This document shows positions 1-7,948 of a DNA stretch of 64,000 nucleotides, in pieces (positions within the stretch are counted from its first letter, which is position 1; the number at the start of each line of letters is the position of its first letter). Under the pieces are notes generated by a model. The model saw only the letters and a program-made list of their open reading frames with translations. It did no database searches and was not told the DNA's origin. The DNA comes from Pseudoduganella plicata (lineage in GTDB: Bacteria; Pseudomonadota; Gammaproteobacteria; Burkholderiales; Burkholderiaceae_D): assembly GCF_004421005.1 (NCBI RefSeq), contig NZ_CP038026.1:1364001-1428000 (forward strand). The letters are read 5' to 3'. Position numbers and translations under genes: made by a program.

Positions 1-195
1 CGTCAGCAGCCAGCGGCGCGACGGCCGGCCTACTTTCTCGGCCACGTCGGCATAATGCACCAGACCTTTTTCCTGGGCCGCTTCCAGGTGGCGACGCGTG
101 CCCATCGACGTCAGGTCGAGGATTTCCGCCAGCTGCTGCGCGGTTTTCGGCCCGCGCGTCTTGAGCAGGAACAGGATCTGGTCGGCGGTGTTCAT
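1..195 (-). CDS. HTH transcriptional regulator (partial, C-terminus outside window)
   Basis: The first 65 codons of a winged-helix regulator are visible; the rest lies beyond the left edge. Residues 1-65 (starting MNTADQILFLLK) fit an ArsR/DeoR-like winged helix: a helix with the TAQQLAEIL pattern, a recognition helix around SMGTRRHLEAA, and a wing ending in GRPSRRW. Its ATG overlaps the stop of the upstream MFS exporter gene (ATGA), so the two are translationally coupled. A palindrome in front of the exporter (AGTAAA-N8-TTTACT) is the obvious candidate site for this protein, which would make the pair an autoregulated export unit; that link is inferred. The ligand is unknown because the sensing domain is not in the window. 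Confidence 0.85.
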   Translation of the reverse strand, partial: MNTADQILFLLKTRGPKTAQQLAEILDLTSMGTRRHLEAAQEKGLVHYADVAEKVGRPSRRWLLT

Positions 196-1433
196 ATCGG
201 TGATTTCATCAGTTGTTCGTGTGCGGCCGTGGCCGACAGTTGTACGCGCCAGCGGCGCAGCCGCCAGCCGGCCCACAGCGACAGCGCCGCGCCAACGCCC
301 AGCACCAGCCGGGTGTCGATCAGCACGAGCACGGCGCCGGCCAGTGCCGTCAGGATGCTGGCCAGGCAGAACGTTGTCGACAGCAGGCCCATGACGGCGC
401 CCTGCCCGTGCCGTTCGAATCGCTCGGCGGCCCAAGGCTGCATCGTCGCATTGTAGAACGCATTCGGGATGCCGAACAATACGATCGCCCCGACGCCCAC
501 CCAAAGGTTGCCAACGGCAACGCCGCCTACTGCCACCGCGATCGCACACGCATACGCGGCCGCACGGCGCAGCGGGTCGCCGCCGGCGCCGCGTCCGGCC
601 AGCACCGCCGCGCCCGTCATCACGGCGCACAGTCCCGTGTTGACGATGGCGATGCGCTGTGTGCCGAAGCCGCCCACTTCCACCAGCCACAGCGGGAAGA
701 AATCATAAAAGGCCGTGACACCGGCGCTGCACGCCAGCTGGATGACGAACAGCGTTCGCAGTTCGGGATGGCGCAACAGGCGCAGGACGTTGTTGCGCCG
801 CGCGACCTGCCACAGCGAATCCGGCTTGCCCATCAGAGGCGCGCCGTGCCGCGTGGCCGGCAACGCGGCCATGACCAGCATGCCCGCCAGCACCAGGGCG
901 GCAATCGCGACAAGGAAAGGCACCGCGATACCGAAGCCCACCGTCAGTCCGGCCAGCAGCGGACCGGCCAGCCAGCCCAGGTGGAACGCGCCGTTCAGCA
1001 GCGACAGGCCGCGCACACGCTCGGGCCCCGTCAGCCGCTCGGCCAGCAGCGCGCGCGCCACGGAGCTGTTGCCTTCCATCAGGCCCGTGACGAAACGTGC
1101 GACGATAAACAGCGGATACGACTCCAGCACCAGCGCCAGTGCCGTCACGGCATGCCCGGCCGCCGCGCCAAAGGCGGTGGCCAGCAGCACCGGCCGGCGG
1201 CCGAAGCGGTCGGAAACAGGGCCGAGCAACGTAGCGCCGATCAGCAGGCCGACGGGATTGACGGTGAGCGCAATGCCGAACAGCAGCTTCGGCGGCAAGC
1301 CGAGAAACGCGTTCAGTCCATTGCTGACGCCGGAGGCAAACAGCGGCGGCAGGATCGGATACGGCAGCGACGTACCCACGGTGGAAAGCAGCGCCAGCAG
1401 GCACGCGGCGGCGATGAGTAATGGATTGTTCAT
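192..1433 (-). CDS. MFS transporter, drug/sugar efflux type
   Basis: A 413-residue major facilitator with about 12 hydrophobic segments, the normal family length. The loop after the second segment carries motif A (GPVSDRFGRRP, about residues 71-81), typical of proton-coupled exporters such as the TetA/AraJ-like group. Start chosen at the ATG giving MNNPLLIAA; an upstream in-frame ATG at 1460 would add nine polar residues and push the start against the operator. The 3' end overlaps the regulator gene by 4 bp. The substrate cannot be read from sequence. No truncation or missing motif was seen. Confidence 0.87.
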   Translation of the reverse strand: MNNPLLIAAACLLALLSTVGTSLPYPILPPLFASGVSNGLNAFLGLPPKLLFGIALTVNPVGLLIGATLLGPVSDRFGRRPVLLATAFGAAAGHAVTALALVLESYPLFIVARFVTGLMEGNSSVARALLAERLTGPERVRGLSLLNGAFHLGWLAGPLLAGLTVGFGIAVPFLVAIAALVLAGMLVMAALPATRHGAPLMGKPDSLWQVARRNNVLRLLRHPELRTLFVIQLACSAGVTAFYDFFPLWLVEVGGFGTQRIAIVNTGLCAVMTGAAVLAGRGAGGDPLRRAAAYACAIAVAVGGVAVGNLWVGVGAIVLFGIPNAFYNATMQPWAAERFERHGQGAVMGLLSTTFCLASILTALAGAVLVLIDTRLVLGVGAALSLWAGWRLRRWRVQLSATAAHEQLMKSPI

Positions 1434-1460
1434 GCGCCAACTATACGGCCGGCGCGACAA

Positions 1461-1484
1461 TTAGTAAACGATTTTATTTACTTA
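1461..1484. promoter_or_regulatory. AT-rich palindromic operator upstream of the MFS/HTH pair
   Basis: Perfect inverted repeat AGTAAA (1463-1468) and TTTACT (1477-1482) around an 8-bp spacer; extending to TTAGTAAA/TTTACTTA keeps 7 of 8 pairs. It is a conspicuous AT island in 65% GC DNA, 28 bp before the exporter start. Probable binding site of the HTH regulator encoded at the end of the same transcript (inference). Confidence 0.5.
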
Positions 1485-1519
1485 TATGAGGACACCGGAC
1501 ACCGTCCCGCGGCGTCATT

Positions 1520-1960
1520 TCAACCGAGATTGCGCCCCACCCAGGCCAGGATATTGTTGGCATCCATCGCCCCGGCCTGCCGGGCCACTTCCCGGCCGTT
1601 GCGGAACAATGCCAATGTCGGAATGCTGCGGATGGCGTAGCGTGCGCCGATATCCTGGTTCGCTTCCGTATCGAGTTTGACGACACGCACGTGCGGCTCC
1701 AGCTTCTTCGTGGCCTGCTCGTAAAACGGCGCCATCGTCCGGCACGGGCCGCACCACGGCGCCCAGAAATCCACCAGCACGGGAATGTCGTTGCGTTCGA
1801 TATGCTTCGTGAAGCGCGCGCTGGCAAGGTCCGCCGGCTTGCCGGTAAACAGGTCGAGCTGGCACTTGCCGCAGGTCGGCCCCTCAACGAGCCGTTCGGC
1901 CGGTACGCGATTGACGCCGTCGCAGTGCGGGCAGACGACGTGCAAAGGAGTAGTGGTCAT
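1520..1960 (-). CDS. trxC: Thioredoxin 2 (TrxC) with N-terminal zinc ribbon
   Basis: Cytoplasmic thiol-disulfide reductase of 146 residues. An N-terminal zinc-binding module has two CxxC pairs (C10/C13 and C30/C33). The thioredoxin fold follows, with active site WCGPC at residues 69-73 and the conserved SIPTL cis-proline loop about 40 residues later. The zinc ribbon separates TrxC from TrxA; in E. coli TrxC responds to oxidative stress through OxyR, though no OxyR site was identified here. The start codon overlaps the stop of a small membrane-protein gene (1957-2205) by 4 bp, so the two are co-translated. Length and motifs are complete. Confidence 0.96.
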   Translation of the reverse strand: MTTTPLHVVCPHCDGVNRVPAERLVEGPTCGKCQLDLFTGKPADLASARFTKHIERNDIPVLVDFWAPWCGPCRTMAPFYEQATKKLEPHVRVVKLDTEANQDIGARYAIRSIPTLALFRNGREVARQAGAMDANNILAWVGRNLG

Positions 1961-2205
1961 TCTTTATCGGTCCCCTTTTCGTTCTTGATGATGCCGCGGA
2001 CATTGGTCGCCGCCAGGCAGCAGTTTAATACGATCAGCGCCCAGGCTTCGTCATGCCAGCCCCAGATCACCCACATCACATTACTGACGAGGAAAACGAT
2101 AAACCCCGACAGCCGCCGGCGCGCGCTGCGCGACCCCACCAGCCAGGCGGCCAGCAGCGAGGCCGCCATTGCCGGCCACTGCAATAATTCGATCAACTCT
2201 TCCAT
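1957..2205 (-). CDS. Small integral membrane protein, unknown function
   Basis: 82 residues with about three hydrophobic stretches (roughly 8-24, 31-50 and 54-68), two Trp near a helix centre (MWVIWGW), and a charged C-terminal tail (KNEKGTDKE). The W-rich helix loosely recalls PnuC/SWEET-like small transporters, but I do not recognise a family with confidence. It is first in a two-gene unit with trxC (ATGA overlap). Start supported by AGGAGCAATGC just upstream on the coding strand. Confidence 0.65.
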   Translation of the reverse strand: MEELIELLQWPAMAASLLAAWLVGSRSARRRLSGFIVFLVSNVMWVIWGWHDEAWALIVLNCCLAATNVRGIIKNEKGTDKE

Positions 2206-2472
2206 GCATTGCTCCTATGCTCATCCATGGCGAGAGTGTAGCCGTGCGGGGTTTTCGGCGGCGCCAGCGAGGGTGGCCCGACGGACGTGGCTGGCGCAGA
2301 AGCGGTGAGAATGGATGGGCGTGCCCCACCCAGATGCGAAATGGCTTGCTGCTTCCACGTGGCAGCGATGCCGATGCTGTCGGCCGGAGCGGGCTCCGCC
2401 CCGCCGACGCTGCGCGACAGCTACATCGGGAGTGCCGCCATATCACCGGCATCGGCCGGCCGTGCTTTGGCA

Positions 2473-2712
2473 TCACGGAAAGGTCAAGTCATTCCCGAGC
2501 AACCTGAGAAGGCCGAAGCCGAAGACCCCCACGCCAAGGAGCAACAACACGAAGACTGCCGCCACCTGGCCGGCGGCGCGCAGCAACGCGCGCGCCTCCT
2601 TCGCCTTCCCTTTCTTGCCTTGATCGTAATGCCACTTGATGGCGAAAAACATGCCCGTGCCCAGCACGAGAAACTTGAACGTAACGAAGACTATCGGGAT
2701 CCAATCCATCAT
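2473..2712 (-). CDS. Small membrane protein, unknown function
   Basis: 79 residues: hydrophobic helix (about 5-23), a basic linker rich in Lys and Arg (KGKAKEARALLR), then a second hydrophobic helix (about 47-72) with a VLLLLGVGVFGFG pattern. Two-helix hairpin proteins of this kind are common and mostly uncharacterised. Start is the MM pair at 2712/2709. No partner gene is within 100 bp downstream; the 267 bp between it and the 82-residue protein gene shows no convincing gene. Function unknown; coding status moderate. Confidence 0.55.
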   Translation of the reverse strand: MMDWIPIVFVTFKFLVLGTGMFFAIKWHYDQGKKGKAKEARALLRAAGQVAAVFVLLLLGVGVFGFGLLRLLGNDLTFP

Positions 2713-2768
2713 TTCAGTATTTCCACGCTATGACTTGAGACTATCCATCTGAGGCGCGCTGCGTTCGA

Positions 2769-2792
2769 ACGCTGCTTCAGCAGCGTCTTTTT
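2769..2792 (+). terminator. Rho-independent terminator-like hairpin with no plus-strand gene in front
   Basis: ACGCTGC-TTCA-GCAGCGT stem (7 bp, 4-nt loop) followed by CTTTTT. A 12-bp palindrome GCGTTCGAACGC (2761-2772) overlaps its 5' side. It reads as a terminator only on the plus strand, where no protein gene precedes it. It may end a small RNA or act in the leader of the MocR-type gene that starts about 130 bp further on. Confidence 0.45.
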
Positions 2793-2917
2793 GCCGGCGC
2801 GGCGATTCGCCGCGTGCAGATGAGAGAAAGAAACTCTCGGCGATTGCCATGCAACGATCGTGTTGCTGCGGTTCTCAGGCATACTACTTGAAAGCAATTT
2901 CCATACATCGAGACAAA

Positions 2918-4318
2918 TTGTCCCAGCTGAAAACCATACAAGATTCGCAACCGCCAATCTGGTTGCCGCGCCTGGCCGTCCACGGCGGGCCGCGCTTCCT
3001 GCAGATCGCGGATGCGTTGCACGCGGCAGTGGCAGCCGGGTCGCTGAAACCGGGTGACCGCCTGCCCCCGCAGCGCCAGCTCGCGGCGCAGCTGGACGTC
3101 GACCTGACGACGATCACGCGCGCATACGATGAAGCCCGGCGCCGCAACCTGTTGGAGGGCCGCGGCGCCCGAGGTACCTATGTCGCAGCGCCCAAAGCGG
3201 CATCGACCCCGATCCTCGACCTGAGCATGAATATCCCGCCCCCGCCGGATGGCGTGGACTTCGACGACATGTTGAAACAGGGTCTGTCACAAGTGTTGAT
3301 GAGGGCAGATAACGAATTGCTGATGACTTACCACCTGGGCGGGGGAAGCGACACCGACCGCAGGGCCGGCGCCAGATGGCTCGAACCGATGTTCGGACGG
3401 GTGGATGCGGAACAGCTCGTGGTCTGCCCCGGCGCGCAGGCCGCGATCGCCGCATTGATCCTGGCGCTGACGGCGCCTGGCGATATCATCCTGGCCGAAC
3501 CGACCAGTTATCCCGGCTTGCGAGCCGCGGCGACCCAGTTCGGCCGGCATCTCATTGCGGTGGAAGCGGACCGGCACGGGATGGTGCCCGAGATGCTCGA
3601 GGAAGCGTGCCGCCGGCACAAGCCCGGGCTTGTCTATCTCAATCCGACGTTACAGAATCCGACCGCCATCACCATGCCGGAACGCCGGCGCAAGGCGCTT
3701 GCGGGCATCGCGCAACGTTACGATCTGCGCATCGTCGAGGACGATCCCTACTGGCTTCTAGCCGCTGCGCCGCCGCCCCCCATTGCCACGTTCGCCCCGG
3801 AACAGGTCGCCTACATCTCGACCCTGTCGAAATGCCTGACGCCGGGCTTGCGTGTGGCGTTCGTACTCCTGCACAACCCGCAGGAACGCGAACGTTTCCT
3901 GGCCGCGCTGAGATCGTTTGCGCTGATGGCCGCCCCCCTGACAGCCGCGCTGGCCACGCAGTGGATCCTCGACGGTTCGGCTGACGGATTGATGCAAGGC
4001 GTACGCAACGAGGCACGCCTGCGTCACCGGATGGCTCGGGAAATTCTGGCGGGGCGGCACGGCGGCACTGGCGACGGCCTGCACCTGTGGGTCGAGTTGC
4101 CGGCGTACTGGAACTCTTCACAGCTCGCGCGTGCGGCCGACAGCGAGGGCATCGCCGTCACGCCGGCGGAGGCATTCGCAACAGGCAGCGGATCCGTGAA
4201 TGCCATCCGGATCTCGCTGGGGTGCATCAAGGACCGTGGACGCTTGCAGGCGGGTCTTCAACGGCTGTCTCATCTGCTTGCGCAGCGGCCCGCGTCGTCC
4301 GGCACTGGCGTGGTCTGA
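2918..4318 (+). CDS. MocR-type GntR regulator with aminotransferase-like domain
   Basis: Fusion of a GntR winged helix (about residues 25-90: LKPGDRLPPQRQLA, then TTITRAYDEA) with a fold-type I PLP aminotransferase domain. The PLP lysine sits in STLSKCLTPG (K305 with the start used here), and YLNPTLQNPT and EDDPYW match cofactor-binding loops. Length about 466 residues is normal. The TTG at 2918 is preferred; the ATG at 2849 would add a Cys-rich leader that does not look coding. Such proteins use PLP or a PLP adduct as ligand and usually act on a neighbouring gene. No vitamin B6 or GABA gene is adjacent, so I do not call it PdxR or GabR. Confidence 0.88.
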   Translation: MSQLKTIQDSQPPIWLPRLAVHGGPRFLQIADALHAAVAAGSLKPGDRLPPQRQLAAQLDVDLTTITRAYDEARRRNLLEGRGARGTYVAAPKAASTPILDLSMNIPPPPDGVDFDDMLKQGLSQVLMRADNELLMTYHLGGGSDTDRRAGARWLEPMFGRVDAEQLVVCPGAQAAIAALILALTAPGDIILAEPTSYPGLRAAATQFGRHLIAVEADRHGMVPEMLEEACRRHKPGLVYLNPTLQNPTAITMPERRRKALAGIAQRYDLRIVEDDPYWLLAAAPPPPIATFAPEQVAYISTLSKCLTPGLRVAFVLLHNPQERERFLAALRSFALMAAPLTAALATQWILDGSADGLMQGVRNEARLRHRMAREILAGRHGGTGDGLHLWVELPAYWNSSQLARAADSEGIAVTPAEAFATGSGSVNAIRISLGCIKDRGRLQAGLQRLSHLLAQRPASSGTGVV

Positions 4319-4442
4319 CTGTCCAGGAAACGCCTGGCCGGCTGACGATACTGCGATGACGAACGCAAGGCGCAGTCGGTAAGCCCTACTGGCCTTCGCC
4401 GTGCCCGCCATGGCCAGGCGTGTCCTGGTAAAACCGATCCGC

Positions 4443-5051
4443 TTACTTGTTGCGGTTGGCGATCTCGTTGCCGACATAACCGCCGCCGATCATTCCGGCC
4501 AGGGTCGCCAGTTTCTTGCCGTTGCCACTGCCGACCTGGTTGCCCAGCAGGCCGCCAACCACAGCACCGGTACCGATGGCCACATAGTTGGGCTTGCTTT
4601 CCTGTGCCACTGGCGCGGGGGCGCGCACTGGCGCCTGATGCCGCGCCGCATAGCTGCGGGGCGGCGTTTTGTGCACGGTTTTGCGCGGCGCGGGCTCTCG
4701 GGGCTCGATGTCCCTGTCGGCAACGCGCTCGGGCTGAGCCTGTACTGCCGGCTGGAGCATGCCCGCAGCGGGCGCCGCCATGTATGCCGGCTGCTGCAGC
4801 GTTAGCGGTGCGGGCGGCTGCGTCGTCAACTGTGCGGCTGCCAGTCGCTGCGCTTCGGGAGCCTGGTAGGCAGCGACGGCTTGCGGCGCTGATACGCTCG
4901 TGGGAACGGCGTTCGCCGCCGGTTGGGCGTTGCTTGATGGCAGTATGCCCGTCATGGCGGCGATACCGGTCCCGCTCAAAGCAATCACCGACACGGCTGC
5001 GGCGGCAAACAGCGGGTGGATACGGCTTGCGGTAGCGTTCATTTCCATCAT
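4443..5051 (-). CDS. Glycine-zipper 2TM surface protein
   Basis: 202 residues. An N-terminal hydrophobic segment (about 12-35) looks like a signal anchor. A long Ala/Pro/Gln-rich linker follows, and residues about 150-200 carry a glycine-zipper 2TM module (GTGAVVGGLLGNQVGSGNG, then AGMIGGGYVGNEIA), as in the Rick_17kDa_Anti group of envelope proteins. These usually insert in the outer membrane or periplasm; a precise role is unknown. AAGGAGAG lies just upstream of the ATG-ATG-GAA-ATG start cluster, so the exact first Met is uncertain by three residues. It converges with the MocR gene and stands alone. Confidence 0.8.
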   Translation of the reverse strand: MMEMNATASRIHPLFAAAAVSVIALSGTGIAAMTGILPSSNAQPAANAVPTSVSAPQAVAAYQAPEAQRLAAAQLTTQPPAPLTLQQPAYMAAPAAGMLQPAVQAQPERVADRDIEPREPAPRKTVHKTPPRSYAARHQAPVRAPAPVAQESKPNYVAIGTGAVVGGLLGNQVGSGNGKKLATLAGMIGGGYVGNEIANRNK

Positions 5052-5319
5052 CTTCTCTCCTTGGCAGTTGAATGGCCGATGGAAGTAGATTAAGGGTTGT
5101 GTCCGCCGCAGGCTATACCGTCACCTGTATCACTCGTTACGACTTGTAAGGCCGGTGCTGCGCAGATGAGCTTCCATGGAGCTGGAAAGGTCGAAGGCAT
5201 GCCGAGGGTGTTTGCACCTGCAGGCAGCAGGACCGGGACCACATTGCGCGGCCATGCCGCTTCGACACTGAGGCGTGCCCCGCGCTGTCGCAACAACCTG
5301 CGCCGACGCCTGCCCGGCC

Positions 5320-5700
5320 TCAGTCATCCTTCTCGACAAAGCTCTTGAGCCGCAAGAGCGCCTGCTCCCACTCGCGGGCAATTGTGTCCAATTGCAGCCG
5401 CGCTTCATCGATGCGCGCTCCCTCGAGCTGCCAGAGCCGTTCCCTGCCCACCTTCAGATCGCTGACGACGCCCGCATTCGCCAGCACATGCAGATGCTTG
5501 GTGACGCCTTGCCTGCTCATGCCGGCAACCTGGGTTAGCTCGACGATCGAATGCGCCATGCCGTCGCACAATGCCGCAACGAGCTTCAGGCGCGTCGGAT
5601 CGCCCAGGGCCGCGAACGTCGGCGCCATTGCGTCCGGCAGTGCAGGATAGCCAGGCGCCCCACCGGCGGCGCCCTTACCGAAGGACGTCATTGGCGACAT
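5320..5700 (-). CDS. ArsR-family transcriptional regulator
   Basis: 126-residue winged-helix repressor. The core runs from about residue 26 (FAALGDPTRLKLVAAL) through the recognition helix (SRQGVTKHLHVLANAGVV) to the wing (GRERLWQL) and a C-terminal helix. There is no metal-binding Cys/His motif of the ELCVCDL type, so it is not a classical metal sensor. This subgroup is typically coupled to SRPBCC/AHSA1 genes, and here it is last in an operon behind two of them, overlapping the second by 26 bp. It probably represses its own operon through the palindrome at 6691-6706. Confidence 0.9.
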   Translation of the reverse strand: MSPMTSFGKGAAGGAPGYPALPDAMAPTFAALGDPTRLKLVAALCDGMAHSIVELTQVAGMSRQGVTKHLHVLANAGVVSDLKVGRERLWQLEGARIDEARLQLDTIAREWEQALLRLKSFVEKDD

Positions 5701-6154
5701 GGGTTGCGATGTTGTTCAACTGGGCATCCCACCCGCCTTCATGCGATGCAAATGCGTTCGCGCGGCGGTGGGCCGGGATCAGTGCGAACCCCGACTCGAC
5801 CACCGTTAGCAGGATGCCCTCCCCGGGCAAGTCCTGCAACGTGAACGTCACGAGCGTCGGCTGCTCGCCGGCGTAGTCGGACCCCGGGTCGCCCGAATAA
5901 GGATGCCAGCGAAACGACATCAGCTCCTGTGGTTCGACGCGCTCCGTCACCGCATCGAAGAACAGGTGCTCATAGCCGGGCACCGTCATCGGACCTCGTA
6001 CCCGCTGCCCGGGGACAAATGCGTTTCCGGACAGATCTGCGCCGAACCAGGCGCCGAACTGGCCGGCATCCGTCAATGCCCGCCAGACCTTGTCGCGTGT
6101 ACCGTTGATCCGGATGCTGCGCTCGATGCGATCCGGGCAGTCAGAGGCTGTCAT
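5675..6154 (-). CDS. SRPBCC / AHSA1 family protein
   Basis: 159 residues, a START-like ligand-binding fold. Characteristic elements: RSIRINGTRDKVWRALTD at the N-terminus (first strand and helix), GQRVRGPMTVPGY, SFRWHPY and the C-terminal amphipathic helix (GGWDAQLNNIATHVAN) that closes the hydrophobic pocket. Such proteins bind small hydrophobic ligands or act as Aha1-like domains; no catalytic residues are predictable. Start codon overlaps the stop of the upstream SRPBCC gene (ATGA, 6151-6154), and its 3' end overlaps the arsR-type gene, so all three are expressed together. Confidence 0.9.
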   Translation of the reverse strand: MTASDCPDRIERSIRINGTRDKVWRALTDAGQFGAWFGADLSGNAFVPGQRVRGPMTVPGYEHLFFDAVTERVEPQELMSFRWHPYSGDPGSDYAGEQPTLVTFTLQDLPGEGILLTVVESGFALIPAHRRANAFASHEGGWDAQLNNIATHVANDVLR

Positions 6155-6663
6155 GCTGTCGCTCCTTCGCTGAGTTGAACGGCCGTGCGGTACGGCATGC
6201 CAGTCCCTGTTTCGAGGTACTGCCGCAGGCTGTCGAGAAAATGCCGCCATCCCCCGGCGCACATGTCGTAACACTCCAGGCCAGGGGTCAGGCCGATGTG
6301 TTCGAAGTCCAGCCGTGTCGTTCCGGCGCCTCCGGCGGACAGACCGAAAATCATTTGGGTACCGACCCATTCATCCTTGCGCCGCAGCGATGGCACGTCC
6401 ATAAAGGCGCTGGTACATACCCAGCCAACCTGTCGGTCCTTGACAACGGTGCCGACCCGCATCGTCTTCTCGACACCACCGAAACGGACGCGGATGGCGC
6501 CTCCCGGAAGCGGATCGCCGTGGCAGTCTTCCGTCCACCAGGCGCGCAGCCCAGTGATGGATGAAAGCGCTATAAAGGCAGCGTGCGGAGCGGCCGCGAT
6601 CACGAGGCTATGCCTGAAATTCTCCACTTGAGTCTCCAGTTGGGCAACCAATTGGGTGCACAT
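6151..6663 (-). CDS. SRPBCC domain protein, first gene of the ArsR operon
   Basis: Up to 170 residues, START-like fold: FRHSLVIAAAPHAAFIAL, GLRAWWTEDC, GGWRHFLDSLRQYLETG at the C-terminal helix. The farthest ATG (6663) sits almost on the predicted transcription start. A GTG at 6627 with GGAG six bases before it would give MENFRHSLV and looks more natural. A second SRPBCC gene and an ArsR regulator follow with overlaps. The domain usually binds or modifies a small organic ligand; which one is unknown. Confidence 0.87.
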   Translation of the reverse strand: MCTQLVAQLETQVENFRHSLVIAAAPHAAFIALSSITGLRAWWTEDCHGDPLPGGAIRVRFGGVEKTMRVGTVVKDRQVGWVCTSAFMDVPSLRRKDEWVGTQMIFGLSAGGAGTTRLDFEHIGLTPGLECYDMCAGGWRHFLDSLRQYLETGTGMPYRTAVQLSEGATA

Positions 6664-6665
6664 TT

Positions 6666-6706
6666 AGATTAGTCCACCCAGACAGTTTACGCAACCTCTT
6701 AGTTGC
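6666..6706 (-). promoter_or_regulatory. Promoter with overlapping inverted repeat for the SRPBCC-ArsR operon
   Basis: On the coding strand, TTGCGT (6694-6689) and TAATCT (6671-6666) are spaced by 17 bp, a good sigma-70 pair. An inverted repeat GCAAC-N6-GTTGC (6691-6706) covers the -35 box, a normal place for an ArsR-type repressor. Predicted transcription start is within a few bases of the first ATG. Confidence 0.45.
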
Positions 6707-7075
6707 ATATATTTGCTGTACGGTTTTGGATGCGCTTCCGACGGGCGAGCCAGTATGTGGCCGGAGAATCCTGCAGCGTACCTGGCGTGCGGATCGGCAG
6801 GCGAGGCTGGAGCGCGTTTTTTGCGGCGTTTTTTGCGATCGAAGCAAGGGCCATGAGGCGAATTGGCTGCAGGGCCGTGGCGACAACATTTGACGCACTG
6901 GAGGCACAGCCAGGGCAAAGGCGGCAATATCACAGAAAGATCACCGGAAAGCGGACGCCGGCCGCGCGCCCAACGCGGCCGGCCAGGCGGCGTGAAGCCG
7001 CCCCGCCGCGAAGTGGTGCAAGGCCCACTCCGCTGCGCGCGCACCGCTCAGCCCAGCGTCAGCGCGCGCCGTGTG
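6707..7075. other. Gene-free interval between the SRPBCC operon and the phasin gene
   Basis: No reading frame here has convincing composition, start or similarity. Visible items are two TTTTTTGCGG tracts near 6818-6835 and several GC-rich imperfect inverted repeats around 6950-7060 (such as GGCGTGAAGCCGCC). Nothing can be assigned. Confidence 0.4.
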
Positions 7076-7100
7076 CTGTCCGGAGCCTTCGTCCGGACAG
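7076..7100 (-). terminator. Strong hairpin directly after the phasin gene
   Basis: Perfect 9-bp stem CTGTCCGGA / TCCGGACAG with a 7-nt loop, six bases past the phasin stop codon. It lacks a T-tract, so it may be a stabilising 3' hairpin or part of a factor-dependent terminator rather than a classical intrinsic terminator. Confidence 0.5.
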
Positions 7101-7106
7101 CTGCCA

Positions 7107-7709
7107 TCAGCCCGGCTGCCCTTCCTTGCGGCCCGGCTGACGGGTTGCTGCCTGTGCGGCCTGTGCCGATTGCGATGCGGCCTGGGCCAGATGCTCCGAT
7201 GCGTCATGGCCGTTGCCCATGGCTGCGCGGGCCTGACGGGTGGCCGTGTCCACCATGTTGTCCAGCGGGTTGGCAAACTGGCGCATCGTGTCATGCTGCC
7301 GGCGCACGGTACGCTCCGTCTCCTCGGACGTGACGCGGGTCACTTCGTCGGTCAGTTCGCGGGCCGCCCGCGTCGTTTCCTCGGCATGGTCGCTGGCCAC
7401 GCGCACCAGCTTCGTCTGGCTGTCCGCCGCGATGCGCGACAGTTGCTGCTGGTAGGCCCGGATCCGCTCGGCGGCCGGCTGGGCGCGCGACGCCGTGACG
7501 CCGATGACTTCGGTCGGTTTATCGGCGGTGATGATGGCCTGGCCCGTGGCGGCGCTTTCCTCCAGGAGGGTCTGCGCCATCTTGAGCGTCAGTTCGTTGA
7601 CCTGCTGGGCGGTCTGGAAGATTGCACGCGACAGGTCGTTGAAGAATGCGATTTGCGCCTGGACATGGTTCTTCGCCGCAGGCGTGATGCTTTGCGAGAA
7701 TGGGAACAT
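7107..7709 (-). CDS. phaP: Phasin family protein (PHA granule-associated)
   Basis: 200 residues, almost entirely helical and without Cys. The N-terminal phasin signature region covers about residues 8-110 (AAKNHVQAQIAFFNDLSRAIFQ, NELTLKMAQTLLEES), followed by a long coiled coil with many Thr and Arg (EETTRAARELTDEVTRVTSEET) and a Gln/Ala-rich tail (QSAQAAQAA). Proteins of this group coat polyhydroxyalkanoate granules and limit their size. No PHA synthase is in the window, so this is a stand-alone paralogue, as is usual in Oxalobacteraceae. Length and composition fit PhaP; the symbol is by family, not orthology. Confidence 0.87.
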   Translation of the reverse strand: MFPFSQSITPAAKNHVQAQIAFFNDLSRAIFQTAQQVNELTLKMAQTLLEESAATGQAIITADKPTEVIGVTASRAQPAAERIRAYQQQLSRIAADSQTKLVRVASDHAEETTRAARELTDEVTRVTSEETERTVRRQHDTMRQFANPLDNMVDTATRQARAAMGNGHDASEHLAQAASQSAQAAQAATRQPGRKEGQPG

Positions 7710-7948
7710 GGTTGCCTCAATGTCGTTAGTTTTGGATGCCGCCCGACGGGAGCGCCGCGCGGAGTGTCAAGGCTACGTGCGGGCGACTGTCCAGACCATG
7801 ATCTCGATCAAACGTACGACGCGACACTCCCCTTGCATTTTGCTTAATTTTTTGTACGGTCTTTACCTGCCTTTACACATTCAGGACTGTAGTTCTTGAC
7901 CTGTCGAACCGATAATTTCCATATCGAACATGCAAACAGAGGAGCAAG

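Noticed and set aside
2918..4318. Calling the MocR-type regulator PdxR or GabR
   Set aside because: No pdx, gab or PLP-synthesis gene is nearby to support either.
6664..7044. Possible 126-residue minus-strand gene before the phasin hairpin
   Set aside because: Basic, Pro-rich product, no ribosome site, no recognisable fold.
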